Origin: Cyanobium sp. M55B138
GTDB taxonomy: Bacteria > Cyanobacteriota > Cyanobacteriia > PCC-6307 > Cyanobiaceae
DNA: 6,586 nt
NCBI GenBank assembly: GCA_018400215.1
Contig: JAGYNF010000090.1
Coordinates: forward strand, 1 to 6,586
Direction: 5' to 3'
Position numbers and translations under genes: made by a program. Under the pieces are notes generated by a model. That model ran no database searches, had not been told where the DNA came from, and was given only the letters and a program-made list of their open reading frames with translations. The first letter of the stretch is position 1. Every line of letters starts with the position of its first letter. Of this stretch, positions 1-6,586 are shown in pieces.

Positions 1-10
1 ATTGACGCCC

Positions 11-361
11 TCAATGTAAATGCCCCATCGAGCGCAGCCGCTCCACCAACAGCAGGTTGCGTTCCTGGCGGATCGCCTGTTGGCTCTGCTGCCAGAGGCT
101 CAGGCCCAGGAGCGTGGTGCCGGCCGTGAGGGTCACCAGCAGGCTGAGCCCCGCCAGCAGGGCAGTGGGTTGCTGTTGCAGCTGCCGCCACCAGAGCTTT
201 GGCGGCGCTTGGCGTCTGGGGCCTGCTGGCGTAGCGGTTGGGGCCGTCTCGCACACCTCCACATCGATCGGTGCCTCCGGGGAGAACACCCGATTGAGCA
301 CCTGTTCGGCGCGCAATTCCCAGTAGGCCCGGGAGGTGGGGATGGCACGCACTGGACTCAC
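11..361 (-). CDS. Small single-pass membrane protein of unknown function, downstream of mnmG
   Basis: A complete 116-residue protein that I cannot assign to a named function. It has a polar N-terminal segment (residues 1-35, with the aromatic/charged stretch [19 protein letters not shown]), a Pro/Ala-rich linker (40-54), one strongly hydrophobic stretch at about 67-89 that should be a transmembrane helix, and a charged Gln/Arg/Leu tail (91-111) that could form a short helix or coiled coil. There is no cleavable signal peptide, because the hydrophobic segment is central. The start is GTG at 361, which overlaps the mnmG stop as GTGA, so translation is probably coupled. A GAGG at 372-375 lies 10 bases upstream and could act as a weak ribosome site; a second GTG at residue 4 is an alternative start. 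I recall similar small proteins next to mnmG in picocyanobacteria, but this is memory and not a search result. The reading frame is confident; the function is unknown. Confidence 0.75.
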   Translation of the reverse strand: MSPVRAIPTSRAYWELRAEQVLNRVFSPEAPIDVEVCETAPTATPAGPRRQAPPKLWWRQLQQQPTALLAGLSLLVTLTAGTTLLGLSLWQQSQQAIRQERNLLLVERLRSMGHLH

Positions 362-2337
362 GAGCCCGCTGCCTCAAAATCGGCCCCCAAGGTACCGGCT
401 CCGGCTGGGGCGGCCAGCTCGGCAGGGCCGGCGCGACGGCTGGTCAGCTCGAGCCAGAGCAGCAGGGCCGTGACATCGGCGGGACTCACCCCGGGCAGGC
501 GGGAGGCCTGGCCGAGGTTGGTCGGCCTTAGCGCCATCAACTTTTCCCGGGCTTCGCGCGAGAGGGTGCCGATGGCGGCGTAGTCGATGTCGGCGGGGAT
601 GGGGCGGTGTTGCTGCTGCTTCACCTGGTCGATCTGCTGCTGCTGGCGGGCCAGGTAGCCGCTGTATTTGATCGTGATCTCGGCGGCTTCAGCCACGTGG
701 CGGGGCAGCGCGGCATCGGCCAGGCCGTGGCGCACCAGATCGGCACTGTGGAAGCCGGGGCGGCGCAGCAGCTCGGCCAGGGTGATCGAGCCCTTGATCG
801 GCGCTCCGGTCTGGACCTCCACCGCCGCCGCCGCCGGATCGCTGGCCTTGAGCCGCACGGTCTCCAGCCGCCGCTGCTCGGCCTCGATCGCCTCCTGCTT
901 GGCGGTGTAGATCGCCCAGCGCCGCCCGTCGATCAGCCCCAGCTCGCGGCCGATGGGGGTGAGACGCCGGTCGGCGTTGTCGCCGCGCAGCACCAGCCGG
1001 TATTCGCTGCGGCTGGTGAGCACCCGGTAGGGCTCGCGCAGATCCTTGGTGATCAGGTCGTCGACCATGGTGCCGATGTAGCTGCCCTCGCGCGGGAAGT
1101 GCACCGGCTCCTGGCCGCGCACCAGCCGGGCGGCGTTGAGGCCGGCCACCAGCCCCTGGGCGGCGGCCTCTTCATAGCCGGTGGTGCCGTTGAGCTGGCC
1201 GGCGGAGAAGAGCCCCGCCACCCGCTTGGTTTCCAGGCTCGCCTTGAGCTGGGTGGCGGGCAGGTAGTCGTAGTCCACCGCGTAGGCGGGCCGCAGCATC
1301 ACGCACTGCTCCAGACCCGGCAGGGTGCGCAGCAGCTCGAGCTGCAGCCGCTCCGGCAGGCCGGTGGAGAAGCCCTGCACGTAGATCTCCGGCGTGTCGC
1401 GACCCTCGGGCTCCAGGAAGATCTGATGGCTCTCCTTATCGGCAAAGCGCACGATCTTGTCTTCGATCGAGGGGCAGTAGCGGGGCCCCTTGCTGTCGAT
1501 GAAGCCGCCGTAGATCGGTGTGAGGTGCAGGTTGTCGCGGATCAGCTGGTGGGTGGCGGCGGTGGTGCGGGTGATGTGGCAGCTCATCTGCTCGCCGCTC
1601 ACCCAGCTGGTGGGATCAAAGGAGAAGAAGCGACCCTCGGCATCGCTGGGCTGCTCCTCCAGCTGGCCCAGGGCGATGCTGCGCCGGTCCACCCGGGCCG
1701 GGGTGCCGGTTTTGAGGCGACCCATCTGGAAGCCCAGCGCCTCCAGGGCCTCGGTGAGGCCCTCGGCGGCCTGCTCGCCGGCGCGGCCTGCGCTCATCGA
1801 TTGGTTGCCCACCCAGATCTGGCCGCCCAGGAAGGTGCCTGCGGTGAGCACCACGGCGCCGGCGCCATAGCTGCTGCCGAAGTAGGTGCGGATGCCGCTG
1901 ACGCGGGCGTCTTCCACCACCAGACCCGTCACCATCGCCTCGCGCAGGGCCAGATTGGGCGTGTGCTGCAGCAGCTGCAGCATCTGGCGGGCGTACTGGC
2001 GCTTGTCGGTCTGGGCGCGCAGGGCCCACACCGCCGGGCCGCGGCTGGCGTTGAGCACCCGCTTCTGCAGGGCCGTGGCGTCGGCCAGGCGGCCGATCAC
2101 GCCGCCGAGGGCATCCACCTCGTGCACCAGCTGGCTCTTGGCCGGTCCGCCCACCGCCGGGTTGCAGGGCTGCCAGGCGATGCGATCCAGATTCAGGGTG
2201 AACAGGGCCGTGGAGCAGCCCAGCCGCGCCGCGGTGAGGGCCGCCTCACAGCCGGCATGGCCGCCGCCCACCACGATCACGTCGAAGTGTTCGGTGGGGG
2301 GCTGCCCTGCTGCGCCCTCTGCGGATGCGGAGCCCAT
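358..2337 (-). CDS. mnmG: MnmG (GidA), tRNA uridine-5-carboxymethylaminomethyl(34) synthesis FAD enzyme
   Basis: With MnmE, MnmG makes the carboxymethylaminomethyl group at C5 of wobble uridine-34 in several tRNAs, using FAD and a methylene-folate carbon; it acts in the cytosol. The 659-residue protein carries an N-terminal Rossmann FAD loop ([12 protein letters not shown], about 22-33) and the conserved [13 protein letters not shown] segment with Cys58, matching E. coli Cys47. It also carries [14 protein letters not shown] (99-112), [12 protein letters not shown], and both classical GidA signatures: [15 protein letters not shown] (284-298, Cys288 matching E. coli Cys277) and [17 protein letters not shown] (379-395). 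The C-terminal helical domain (about 555-632, with [13 protein letters not shown] and LSREAREKL) is the part that contacts MnmE and tRNA in the family. E. coli MnmG is 629 residues; the extra length is a 17-residue N-terminal lead and an Ala/Gly-rich tail after 632. Start is ATG at 2337 with no clear Shine-Dalgarno. The upstream sulfotransferase gene ends only 20 bases earlier, so co-transcription is possible. Confidence 0.98.
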   Translation of the reverse strand: MGSASAEGAAGQPPTEHFDVIVVGGGHAGCEAALTAARLGCSTALFTLNLDRIAWQPCNPAVGGPAKSQLVHEVDALGGVIGRLADATALQKRVLNASRGPAVWALRAQTDKRQYARQMLQLLQHTPNLALREAMVTGLVVEDARVSGIRTYFGSSYGAGAVVLTAGTFLGGQIWVGNQSMSAGRAGEQAAEGLTEALEALGFQMGRLKTGTPARVDRRSIALGQLEEQPSDAEGRFFSFDPTSWVSGEQMSCHITRTTAATHQLIRDNLHLTPIYGGFIDSKGPRYCPSIEDKIVRFADKESHQIFLEPEGRDTPEIYVQGFSTGLPERLQLELLRTLPGLEQCVMLRPAYAVDYDYLPATQLKASLETKRVAGLFSAGQLNGTTGYEEAAAQGLVAGLNAARLVRGQEPVHFPREGSYIGTMVDDLITKDLREPYRVLTSRSEYRLVLRGDNADRRLTPIGRELGLIDGRRWAIYTAKQEAIEAEQRRLETVRLKASDPAAAAVEVQTGAPIKGSITLAELLRRPGFHSADLVRHGLADAALPRHVAEAAEITIKYSGYLARQQQQIDQVKQQQHRPIPADIDYAAIGTLSREAREKLMALRPTNLGQASRLPGVSPADVTALLLWLELTSRRAGPAELAAPAGAGTLGADFEAAGS

Positions 2338-2357
2338 CGTTGGAGAAAGCCCAGGCG

Positions 2358-3104
2358 TTATGGCGATGGTAGGCAGGCCTCAATCAGGTTGTGCCTGAGT
2401 TGCAGAATCTCGCTGTCTTTCAGCACCTCTGCCAGCAGGTCTTGCTCATCTTGATTGAGCAGTTGCTGGCGATTCAGCACCTGGGATCGGATCTCTGGGG
2501 AGTTCCCGTTGGCGGCATCGATGTCCTGAAACGAGCTGCCCCCGCCCTCCAGGGCCGCCTGCTCCAGCACCTCTTCATTGGGGCTGATCTTCAGCCAGCT
2601 GGCAATGGCTGAGCGGTAGCCAGGATCGAGCAGCCAGTGGTCAAAGAAGATCCCAATCGTGTCTTCCGATGGGTTCAGATTGGCGAGGCAGAGTTGGGCA
2701 TGTTCTTTCCAGATTCTGATCGCCCGGTGCATCAGGCCATCCATCTGTTTTGGGTAGGCCGGGCGCGAGGTCAGAAACCCCTTGCGAATGCGGCTGGCAA
2801 ACAGATTGGTCGGATCGCGCACAAGCACAACATGCCTCGAGTGCGGCGGCGCATTTCTGAACAGCATTTTGTCGACGGGCATGTCTTCAACGCTGATCAA
2901 GAGCGTTCTGCGCCCAAGATAAAAAGGTAGAAATCTGGGCTTGATTGCATCCACGCGGCCGGATTTGGCCAGCCTGCCCAGGGGCAGCACATTGTTGAAG
3001 AACCGAAACTGGCCGTCTGATTTGATCCAGTTCAGCACCGCATGGTTGCCGCTGCGCTTCAGCCCGTGAAAAAAGACCGGTGGGCTGCGACGGATCTTGG
3101 GCAT
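2358..3104 (-). CDS. P-loop sulfotransferase-like protein (GLKRSGNH type)
   Basis: Probable sulfotransferase, predicted to move sulfate from PAPS to an unknown acceptor, plausibly a glycan given its neighbours. From ATG at 3104 it is 248 residues. Visible features are the 5'-phosphosulfate-binding loop [17 protein letters not shown] (11-27, Lys16 and Ser18), ISVEDMP (70-76), and the 3'-phosphate motif [18 protein letters not shown] (92-109) with Arg96 and Ser104. Further on are [12 protein letters not shown] (153-164) and EGGGSSF (186-192), which I associate with a sulfotransferase-domain family seen in cyanobacteria and their phages. The length suits a compact soluble enzyme with no signal peptide or membrane segment. 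The frame stays open upstream (ATGs at 3176 and 3191, and as far as 3299), but the extension has no domain content and would run into the divergent neighbour, so 3104 is preferred. GC is lower than in the flanks (47% and 52% in two sampled lines against about 70%), suggesting later acquisition. Acceptor and activity are unproven. Confidence 0.85.
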   Translation of the reverse strand: MPKIRRSPPVFFHGLKRSGNHAVLNWIKSDGQFRFFNNVLPLGRLAKSGRVDAIKPRFLPFYLGRRTLLISVEDMPVDKMLFRNAPPHSRHVVLVRDPTNLFASRIRKGFLTSRPAYPKQMDGLMHRAIRIWKEHAQLCLANLNPSEDTIGIFFDHWLLDPGYRSAIASWLKISPNEEVLEQAALEGGGSSFQDIDAANGNSPEIRSQVLNRQQLLNQDEQDLLAEVLKDSEILQLRHNLIEACLPSP

Positions 3105-3194
3105 GCTCTCAGCTACGACGAGATGGGGTTTGGCGGCGACAGATTTCTGTGGATCAGATCTTATTGTCAACTCCATTCGGCTCGACGTCATTCC
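3105..3194. promoter_or_regulatory. Divergent intergenic region with candidate minus-strand promoter and small inverted repeat
   Basis: This 90-base stretch separates the preferred starts of the sulfotransferase (minus) and the capsule-type glycosyltransferase (plus) and is AT-richer than its surroundings (48% GC in the line 3121-3180). On the minus strand a perfect TTGACA lies at 3170-3165, with a poor -10 candidate AGAAAT at 3148-3143 (spacing 16, three of six matches); this would put transcription start near 3137, upstream of ATG 3104. A 12-base inverted repeat, ACAGA-TT-TCTGT, at 3139-3150 covers that -10 and could be an operator. I found no convincing plus-strand promoter (TATTGT at 3162-3167 has no good -35). 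The promoter and operator are inferred from short matches and could be chance. Confidence 0.35.
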
Positions 3195-4070
3195 GTGGCA
3201 GATTCCCCCCGCCTGCCGCGCATCGTCTGGGCCCTGTGGTTTCAAGGGGAGGAGAACGCCCCTGAGATTGTGCGTTGCTGCCTGGCTTCGTGGCGCCAAC
3301 GCAATCCCGGCTGGCAGGTGGTGGTGCTGGATCGCAGCACGCTGGCCCGCTATGCCGATGTGGGATTGCCACAGGCCACGTTTGAGAGCCTGGGGGTGCA
3401 GATGCAGGCCAACTTGGTGCGCCTGGCACTCTTGCTACGCCATGGTGGCGTGTGGGCTGACGCCACCACCCTCTGCGTGCGCCCCCTCGATGAGGTGATC
3501 CACGAGCTGGTGGTGCCCAGCGGCTTCTTCGCCTTCACCAACGCCTCACGGGAGCGGATGCTCTCCAACTGGTTTCTGGCCGCTTTGCCGCAGCATCCGA
3601 TCGTGGCCGCCCTGCACACGCGCCTGATCGGCTACTTCCGGGCCCACCCGCCCCGGCCCCCTTACCACCGCTGGCAGCGGCTGTTGCACAAGCTGGCGCG
3701 CGAGGCCTTCAAGGTTCATCCTGCTGCCACCCGGCTGTGGCTGAGTCGGCCGGTGATTGCCCTGACGGGGCACTATCCCTATTTCCTGTTCCATTACACC
3801 TTCGCCGATCTGCTGGCCCGGGACCGGCCCTTTCGGGCCCTCTGGAGCCGGACGCCGCGGCGGCTTAACGGCCTGGGCAAGACCCTGTCCCGCCTGGCCC
3901 TGCGCCCCGTTGATGATGTCGGGGCCGCCGCGGCTGTGGCCCAGGCCGCCAGCGGGGCACTGTTCAAGCTGTCCTGGAAGAACCCTGCGGTGGCGGCGAT
4001 TCCGGCGGGCACGCTCCTGGCGAAATCCCTCGCCCCCTACCGGGACGGCTCGGCGGCGGCGGAGCCATGA
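3195..4070 (+). CDS. Capsular polysaccharide-type glycosyltransferase (Caps_synth / DXD sugar-binding family)
   Basis: Probable cytosolic glycosyltransferase for surface or capsular polysaccharide, related to the Caps_synth / OCH1-like GT-A enzymes that use nucleotide sugars; donor and acceptor are unknown. From GTG at 3195 it is 291 residues. The family N-terminus is clear: PRIVWALWFQGEENAPEIVR (8-27), then a SWRQRNPGW-VVVLD strand (32-46). MQANLVRLALLLRHGGVWADATTL follows (70-93); its D89-A-T fills the metal-binding DXD position seen as WxDAT in this family. Further on are SNWFLAALPQHPIV and HYPYFLFHYTFADLL. There is no signal peptide or obvious membrane helix. ATGs at 3123 and 3042 are in frame; 3042 would overlap the sulfotransferase P-loop codons and is rejected, while 3123 remains possible but adds no domain sequence. 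No Shine-Dalgarno is seen at 3195. This is the only plus-strand gene; it diverges from the sulfotransferase and its last 34 bases overlap the convergent GT39 gene. Confidence 0.85.
   Translation: MADSPRLPRIVWALWFQGEENAPEIVRCCLASWRQRNPGWQVVVLDRSTLARYADVGLPQATFESLGVQMQANLVRLALLLRHGGVWADATTLCVRPLDEVIHELVVPSGFFAFTNASRERMLSNWFLAALPQHPIVAALHTRLIGYFRAHPPRPPYHRWQRLLHKLAREAFKVHPAATRLWLSRPVIALTGHYPYFLFHYTFADLLARDRPFRALWSRTPRRLNGLGKTLSRLALRPVDDVGAAAAVAQAASGALFKLSWKNPAVAAIPAGTLLAKSLAPYRDGSAAAEP
4037..4070. other. Convergent 34-base overlap of two glycosyltransferase genes
   Basis: The plus-strand stop TGA is at 4068-4070 and the minus-strand stop TAG is at 4039-4037, so the last 11 codons or so of each gene are antisense to the other. 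Within it, 4047-4066 is a quasi-palindrome (GGCTC stem, GGCGGCGGCG loop, GAGCC stem). Because of it, both proteins carry the residues GSAAAEP at or near the C-terminus. No T-tract follows on either strand, so it is not a standard intrinsic terminator. Confidence 0.7.
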
Positions 4071-5578
4071 TCCGCTGGCGGGATCGCCAAGGCCAGCTCG
4101 CTGCTGGGCAGGGTGAGCACATACAGCCTGTAGGGCTCGTCCGGAGCCCAGCGGGCCGGCGCCGAAACCGCTGTGAAACTCTCCGCCGCCGGGGCCCGCA
4201 GTCCCGCCTCCGCCAGGCCAGCAAGCAGGCCGTCGAGCCCCCGCCCGTCCCGGTCGTCGTCGGCGGCTAGCAGTAGCACCGGGCCCTCGCCGTTGCCCAG
4301 CAGTGCCTGGAATCGGGGCAGGGCCGGGGCCGGAATCACGGGCACCTCGGCAAACACCCGCCGGGCATTTCCGCCCAGAAAGCTGTCGGAGGAGATCAGC
4401 AGCACCGGTGGGCCCTGCTGCTGCTGGATCCCCTCCAACAGCTCCATCAGTGGCGCGTTGAAGTTGGAGGTGCGCCCCAGCGCACCAGCCAGCGGGATCC
4501 TGCCTGGTAGAGCCAGGCTCACCGTCACCGCCGCCCCAGCGCCGACCTGCAGGTAGCGGCGCAGGCGCCGGGGCGGTGGGCTCGGCCCGCCCATCACCGC
4601 CAGCACCACCGGTGCATAGAACAGCAGGTTCTGATACCAGCGGTCCTTGATGCGGGTGGCACCGCTGACCAGGATCACCAGGCTGAGCACCACTGCCATG
4701 GCCAGGGGCAGCCTGTAGAGCAACTGCTGACGGGGGTTCGCCGCGGGCCGTGGCTGGCCGGCGATCAGCACCAGGCCCACGATCCACAGCGGGGTGAGGA
4801 AGGCCAGGGCGCTGAGGGCCGCGCTGCCCAGGCCCTGCAGCTGGGCGAGGGGAAATGCCGCGCTGGACTGCAGTTTGTTGGATCCGCTGAGGGCCAGCTC
4901 CGGGTGTCCCAGTACCCAGAGCAGGTGGGGGGCCAACAGGGCCGCGAAGACCACCAGGGCAACCAGGAGTTTGGGGTGCAGCAGCCGGCGCCGGAAGGCG
5001 GGCAGGCTCAGCCCAGCCAGCAGCGTGCCCAGCAGGAACACCGCAAAGGTGTATTTGCTCAGGATGCCACCGGCGCTGATGGCTCCCACCAGGGCGTAGG
5101 GGCCCAGGCTGGGCCTGGCCTCCAGCCGCAGCAGTTGCAGCAGGGTGAGGGCGGCCAGCAGCGTGGCCAGCACCGAGTGGGTGAGGTCGCGCTGGGATTC
5201 CCAGGCGAACTGGGGAATCAGGGTCAGGCCAACCACGCCGATCCACTGCTGGGCCCGGCTGAACTGCAGCTGCCGGCCGATCAGGAGCAGGGCCGCCGCC
5301 AGGCCGCTGAGGATCGCCGCCTTGAGCAGCAGCAGGGGCCAGAGGGCCGGCCCGCTCAGCTGGAGCATCAATTTCGCCAGCCAGGTGTACAGGGGTGGCT
5401 GGGAGCCGTAGCCCCATTGCCACAGCTGGCTGCGCACCAGTTCGGCCGCCTGGTCGGTTTCGGCGGTGCGGGAGAACAGCAGGGGAGCCAGGGCGTTGAG
5501 CAGGAACCAGCCGCTGGCCAGCAGCCAGAGCCGGCCCGCTGAGGGCAAAATCTGGGTGGTGGTGGTGGCGCGATCCAT
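4037..5578 (-). CDS. Membrane glycosyltransferase, GT39 / ArnT-like superfamily
   Basis: Polytopic inner-membrane glycosyltransferase of the GT-C fold, predicted to use a polyprenyl-phosphate sugar donor and act on the periplasmic side; its acceptor is unknown. From ATG 5578 it has 513 residues. A first helix at about 16-35 leads into a periplasmic loop with the acidic AETDQAAELV (39-48, Asp42 being the likely catalytic position) and then WQWGYGSQPPLYTWLAKL, the family signature. About eight more hydrophobic segments follow (roughly 80-100, 111-125, 134-152, 160-188, 203-224, 251-273, 289-305, 317-357), with SKYTFAVFLLG inside one and DRWYQNLLFYAP before another. The last 150 residues are a soluble, probably periplasmic domain. 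The start is either this ATG (TGATG, one-base overlap with the dnaB stop) or GTG at 5581 (GTGA overlap); either way it is tightly coupled to dnaB. Its 3' end overlaps the convergent plus-strand glycosyltransferase by 34 bases. Family call is good; substrate is not known. Confidence 0.88.
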   Translation of the reverse strand: MDRATTTTQILPSAGRLWLLASGWFLLNALAPLLFSRTAETDQAAELVRSQLWQWGYGSQPPLYTWLAKLMLQLSGPALWPLLLLKAAILSGLAAALLLIGRQLQFSRAQQWIGVVGLTLIPQFAWESQRDLTHSVLATLLAALTLLQLLRLEARPSLGPYALVGAISAGGILSKYTFAVFLLGTLLAGLSLPAFRRRLLHPKLLVALVVFAALLAPHLLWVLGHPELALSGSNKLQSSAAFPLAQLQGLGSAALSALAFLTPLWIVGLVLIAGQPRPAANPRQQLLYRLPLAMAVVLSLVILVSGATRIKDRWYQNLLFYAPVVLAVMGGPSPPPRRLRRYLQVGAGAAVTVSLALPGRIPLAGALGRTSNFNAPLMELLEGIQQQQGPPVLLISSDSFLGGNARRVFAEVPVIPAPALPRFQALLGNGEGPVLLLAADDDRDGRGLDGLLAGLAEAGLRAPAAESFTAVSAPARWAPDEPYRLYVLTLPSSELALAIPPADHGSAAAEPSR

Positions 5579-6586
5579 CACACCGCCAGGTTGCGGAAGC
5601 GGGTGAACTGGGGCTCGAACAGCAGCTTCACCGTGCCGACTGGGCCGTTGCGGTGCTTGGTCACGATCACCTCGGTGATGCCGCGCTCAGGCGTTTCCGG
5701 GTTGTAGTACTCATCGCGGTAGATCATCAGCACCAGGTCGGCGTCCTGCTCGATCGAGCCCGATTCGCGCAGGTCGCTCAGCATCGGCCGCTTGTTGGTG
5801 CGCGACTCCACGCCCCGGCTGAGCTGGGAGAGGGCGATCACCGGCACGTTCAGCTCGCGGGCCATCTGCTTGAGGCCCCGGGTGATGCGGCTGAGCTCCT
5901 GCACCCGGTTGTCGCTGCCGTTGCCCTCCATCAGCTGCAGGTAGTCGATCACCACCAGCCCCAGCTCCTTGCCGCTCTCGGCCATCAGCCGCCGGCAGAG
6001 CGAGCGCATCTCCAGCACGCCGGCATTGGGCTTGTCGTCGATGAACAGGGGCAGCTGGCCCAGGCTGTTGATCCCCTGGCCCAGCAGCGGCCATTCCTCC
6101 TGCTGCAGGCGCCCCGTGCGCAGCCGGCCACTCTCGATGCCCACCTCCATCGCCAGCAGCCGGTAGGTGAGCTGCTCCTTGCTCATCTCCAGGCTGAACA
6201 GGCACACCGGCAGGTTGTGCAGTTGGGCCACGTTTTTGGCCACGTTGAGGGTGATGGCCGTTTTGCCCATGGCCGGCCGGCCGGCAATGATGATCAGGTC
6301 GCTGCGCTGCAGCCCCTGGGTCATCGCATCCAGGTCGTAGAAGTTCACCGGGATGCCCGCCACCGCCGTGCCGAGGGAGCGGCTCTCGATCTCGTTGAAG
6401 GTGCTGGTGAGAATCTCCGCGGTGGGGGTGAGACCCGTGCTCGGTTTCTCCTGGCTGATCGCAAAGATCTTCTGCTCGGCCTCATCGAGCACCTGCTCCA
6501 TCGGCTTGCCCTGGTCGAAGCCCAGGGCAATCACCTCGTTGCCGGAGCGGATCAGCTGGCGGCGCAGGTACTTGTCCATGACCAGC
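5578..6586 (-). CDS. dnaB: DnaB replicative helicase, 5'-partial (cut by window edge)
   Basis: Hexameric 5'-to-3' helicase that unwinds the chromosome at replication forks. The frame is open to the window edge: codons for Leu-Val precede the Met at 6579, so that Met is internal and roughly 130 N-terminal residues (primase-interaction domain) lie outside. The visible part begins in the linker (KYLRRQLIRSGNEVIALGFD) and covers the RecA-like motor: Walker A GRPAMGKT (6259-6282), FSLEMSKEQL, Walker B LGLVVIDYLQLM (around 5946), ALSQLSRGVE with the H4-type Gln, LSDLRESGSIEQDADLVLMIYRDE, and the C-terminal TKHRNGPVGTVKLLFEPQFTRF with the arginine-finger region. Residue numbers counted from that Met would be G100-T107 for Walker A and D212 for Walker B. 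Both positions where cyanobacterial DnaB inteins are known to sit are uninterrupted here. The stop overlaps the start of the following GT39 gene. Confidence 0.98.
   Translation of the reverse strand, partial: LVMDKYLRRQLIRSGNEVIALGFDQGKPMEQVLDEAEQKIFAISQEKPSTGLTPTAEILTSTFNEIESRSLGTAVAGIPVNFYDLDAMTQGLQRSDLIIIAGRPAMGKTAITLNVAKNVAQLHNLPVCLFSLEMSKEQLTYRLLAMEVGIESGRLRTGRLQQEEWPLLGQGINSLGQLPLFIDDKPNAGVLEMRSLCRRLMAESGKELGLVVIDYLQLMEGNGSDNRVQELSRITRGLKQMARELNVPVIALSQLSRGVESRTNKRPMLSDLRESGSIEQDADLVLMIYRDEYYNPETPERGITEVIVTKHRNGPVGTVKLLFEPQFTRFRNLAV

Noticed and set aside
20..583. Plus-strand open frame opposite the small membrane protein and the mnmG 3' end
   Set aside because: Low-complexity Gln/Arg/Ala/Pro translation, with no motif or ribosome site; shadow of the minus-strand genes.
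607..2454. Long plus-strand open frame (615 codons) opposite mnmG
   Set aside because: It is antisense to a certain mnmG. Its translation is low-complexity Ala/Gly/Leu/His/Gln-rich with no domain, as expected from the complementary strand of a high-GC gene with strong codon bias.
4047..4066. Possible intrinsic terminator between the convergent genes
   Set aside because: The stem is only 5 bp with a 10-base loop, and neither strand has a T-tract after it.
3546..5423. Long minus-strand open frame (625 codons) overlapping the GT39 gene and antisense to the capsule-type GT
   Set aside because: The product is Pro/Ala/Gly/Arg-rich with no recognisable domain, and it spans two well-supported genes in other frames; a GC-driven shadow.
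6271..6285. GGCC-rich perfect palindrome in dnaB
   Set aside because: It encodes the start of the Walker A loop (Ala-Gly-Arg-Pro-Ala) using the GC-rich codons favoured in this genome; no flanking feature suggests a regulatory or recombination site.
1..6586. tRNA, rRNA, CRISPR, insertion sequence or toxin-antitoxin content
   Set aside because: I looked for cloverleaf arms, repeated spacers, terminal inverted repeats with a transposase, and small paired frames; nothing credible was seen, and coding sequence fills nearly all of the window.

Overview
The window looks like chromosomal DNA from a high-GC unicellular cyanobacterium, probably of the Cyanobium / freshwater-to-coastal Synechococcus type. 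That placement is inferred from the style of the DnaB and MnmG proteins, very high GC (about 68-77% in sampled 60-base lines of most genes), weak or absent Shine-Dalgarno sequences, and the type of surface-glycan genes present. No taxonomic marker such as rRNA is in the window, so the lineage is a judgement and not a reading.

Layout, right to left because most genes are on the minus strand. The window opens at its right edge inside dnaB (replicative helicase, 5'-partial). dnaB runs directly into a membrane glycosyltransferase of the GT39/ArnT-like superfamily, and stop and start overlap. The tail of that gene overlaps, in convergent orientation, the tail of the only plus-strand gene, a capsular-polysaccharide-type glycosyltransferase. 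A roughly 90-base AT-richer divergent intergenic region follows, and then a minus-strand P-loop sulfotransferase-like gene of clearly lower GC. Twenty bases after it comes mnmG (tRNA wobble-uridine modification), whose stop overlaps the start of a small single-pass membrane protein of unknown function.

Interpretation: two housekeeping genes (dnaB, mnmG) flank a three-gene accessory block: membrane GT39, soluble capsule-type GT, and sulfotransferase. Together these could build or decorate a (possibly sulfated) cell-surface glycan. The gene families support this, but no substrate can be read from sequence. The sulfotransferase is the best candidate for recent transfer because of its base composition. 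Nothing in the window forms a recognisable defence system, mobile element, CRISPR array or RNA gene. The most unusual items are the tight gene overlaps, a quasi-palindrome that makes two convergent proteins end in the same residues, and intact intein target sites in dnaB.
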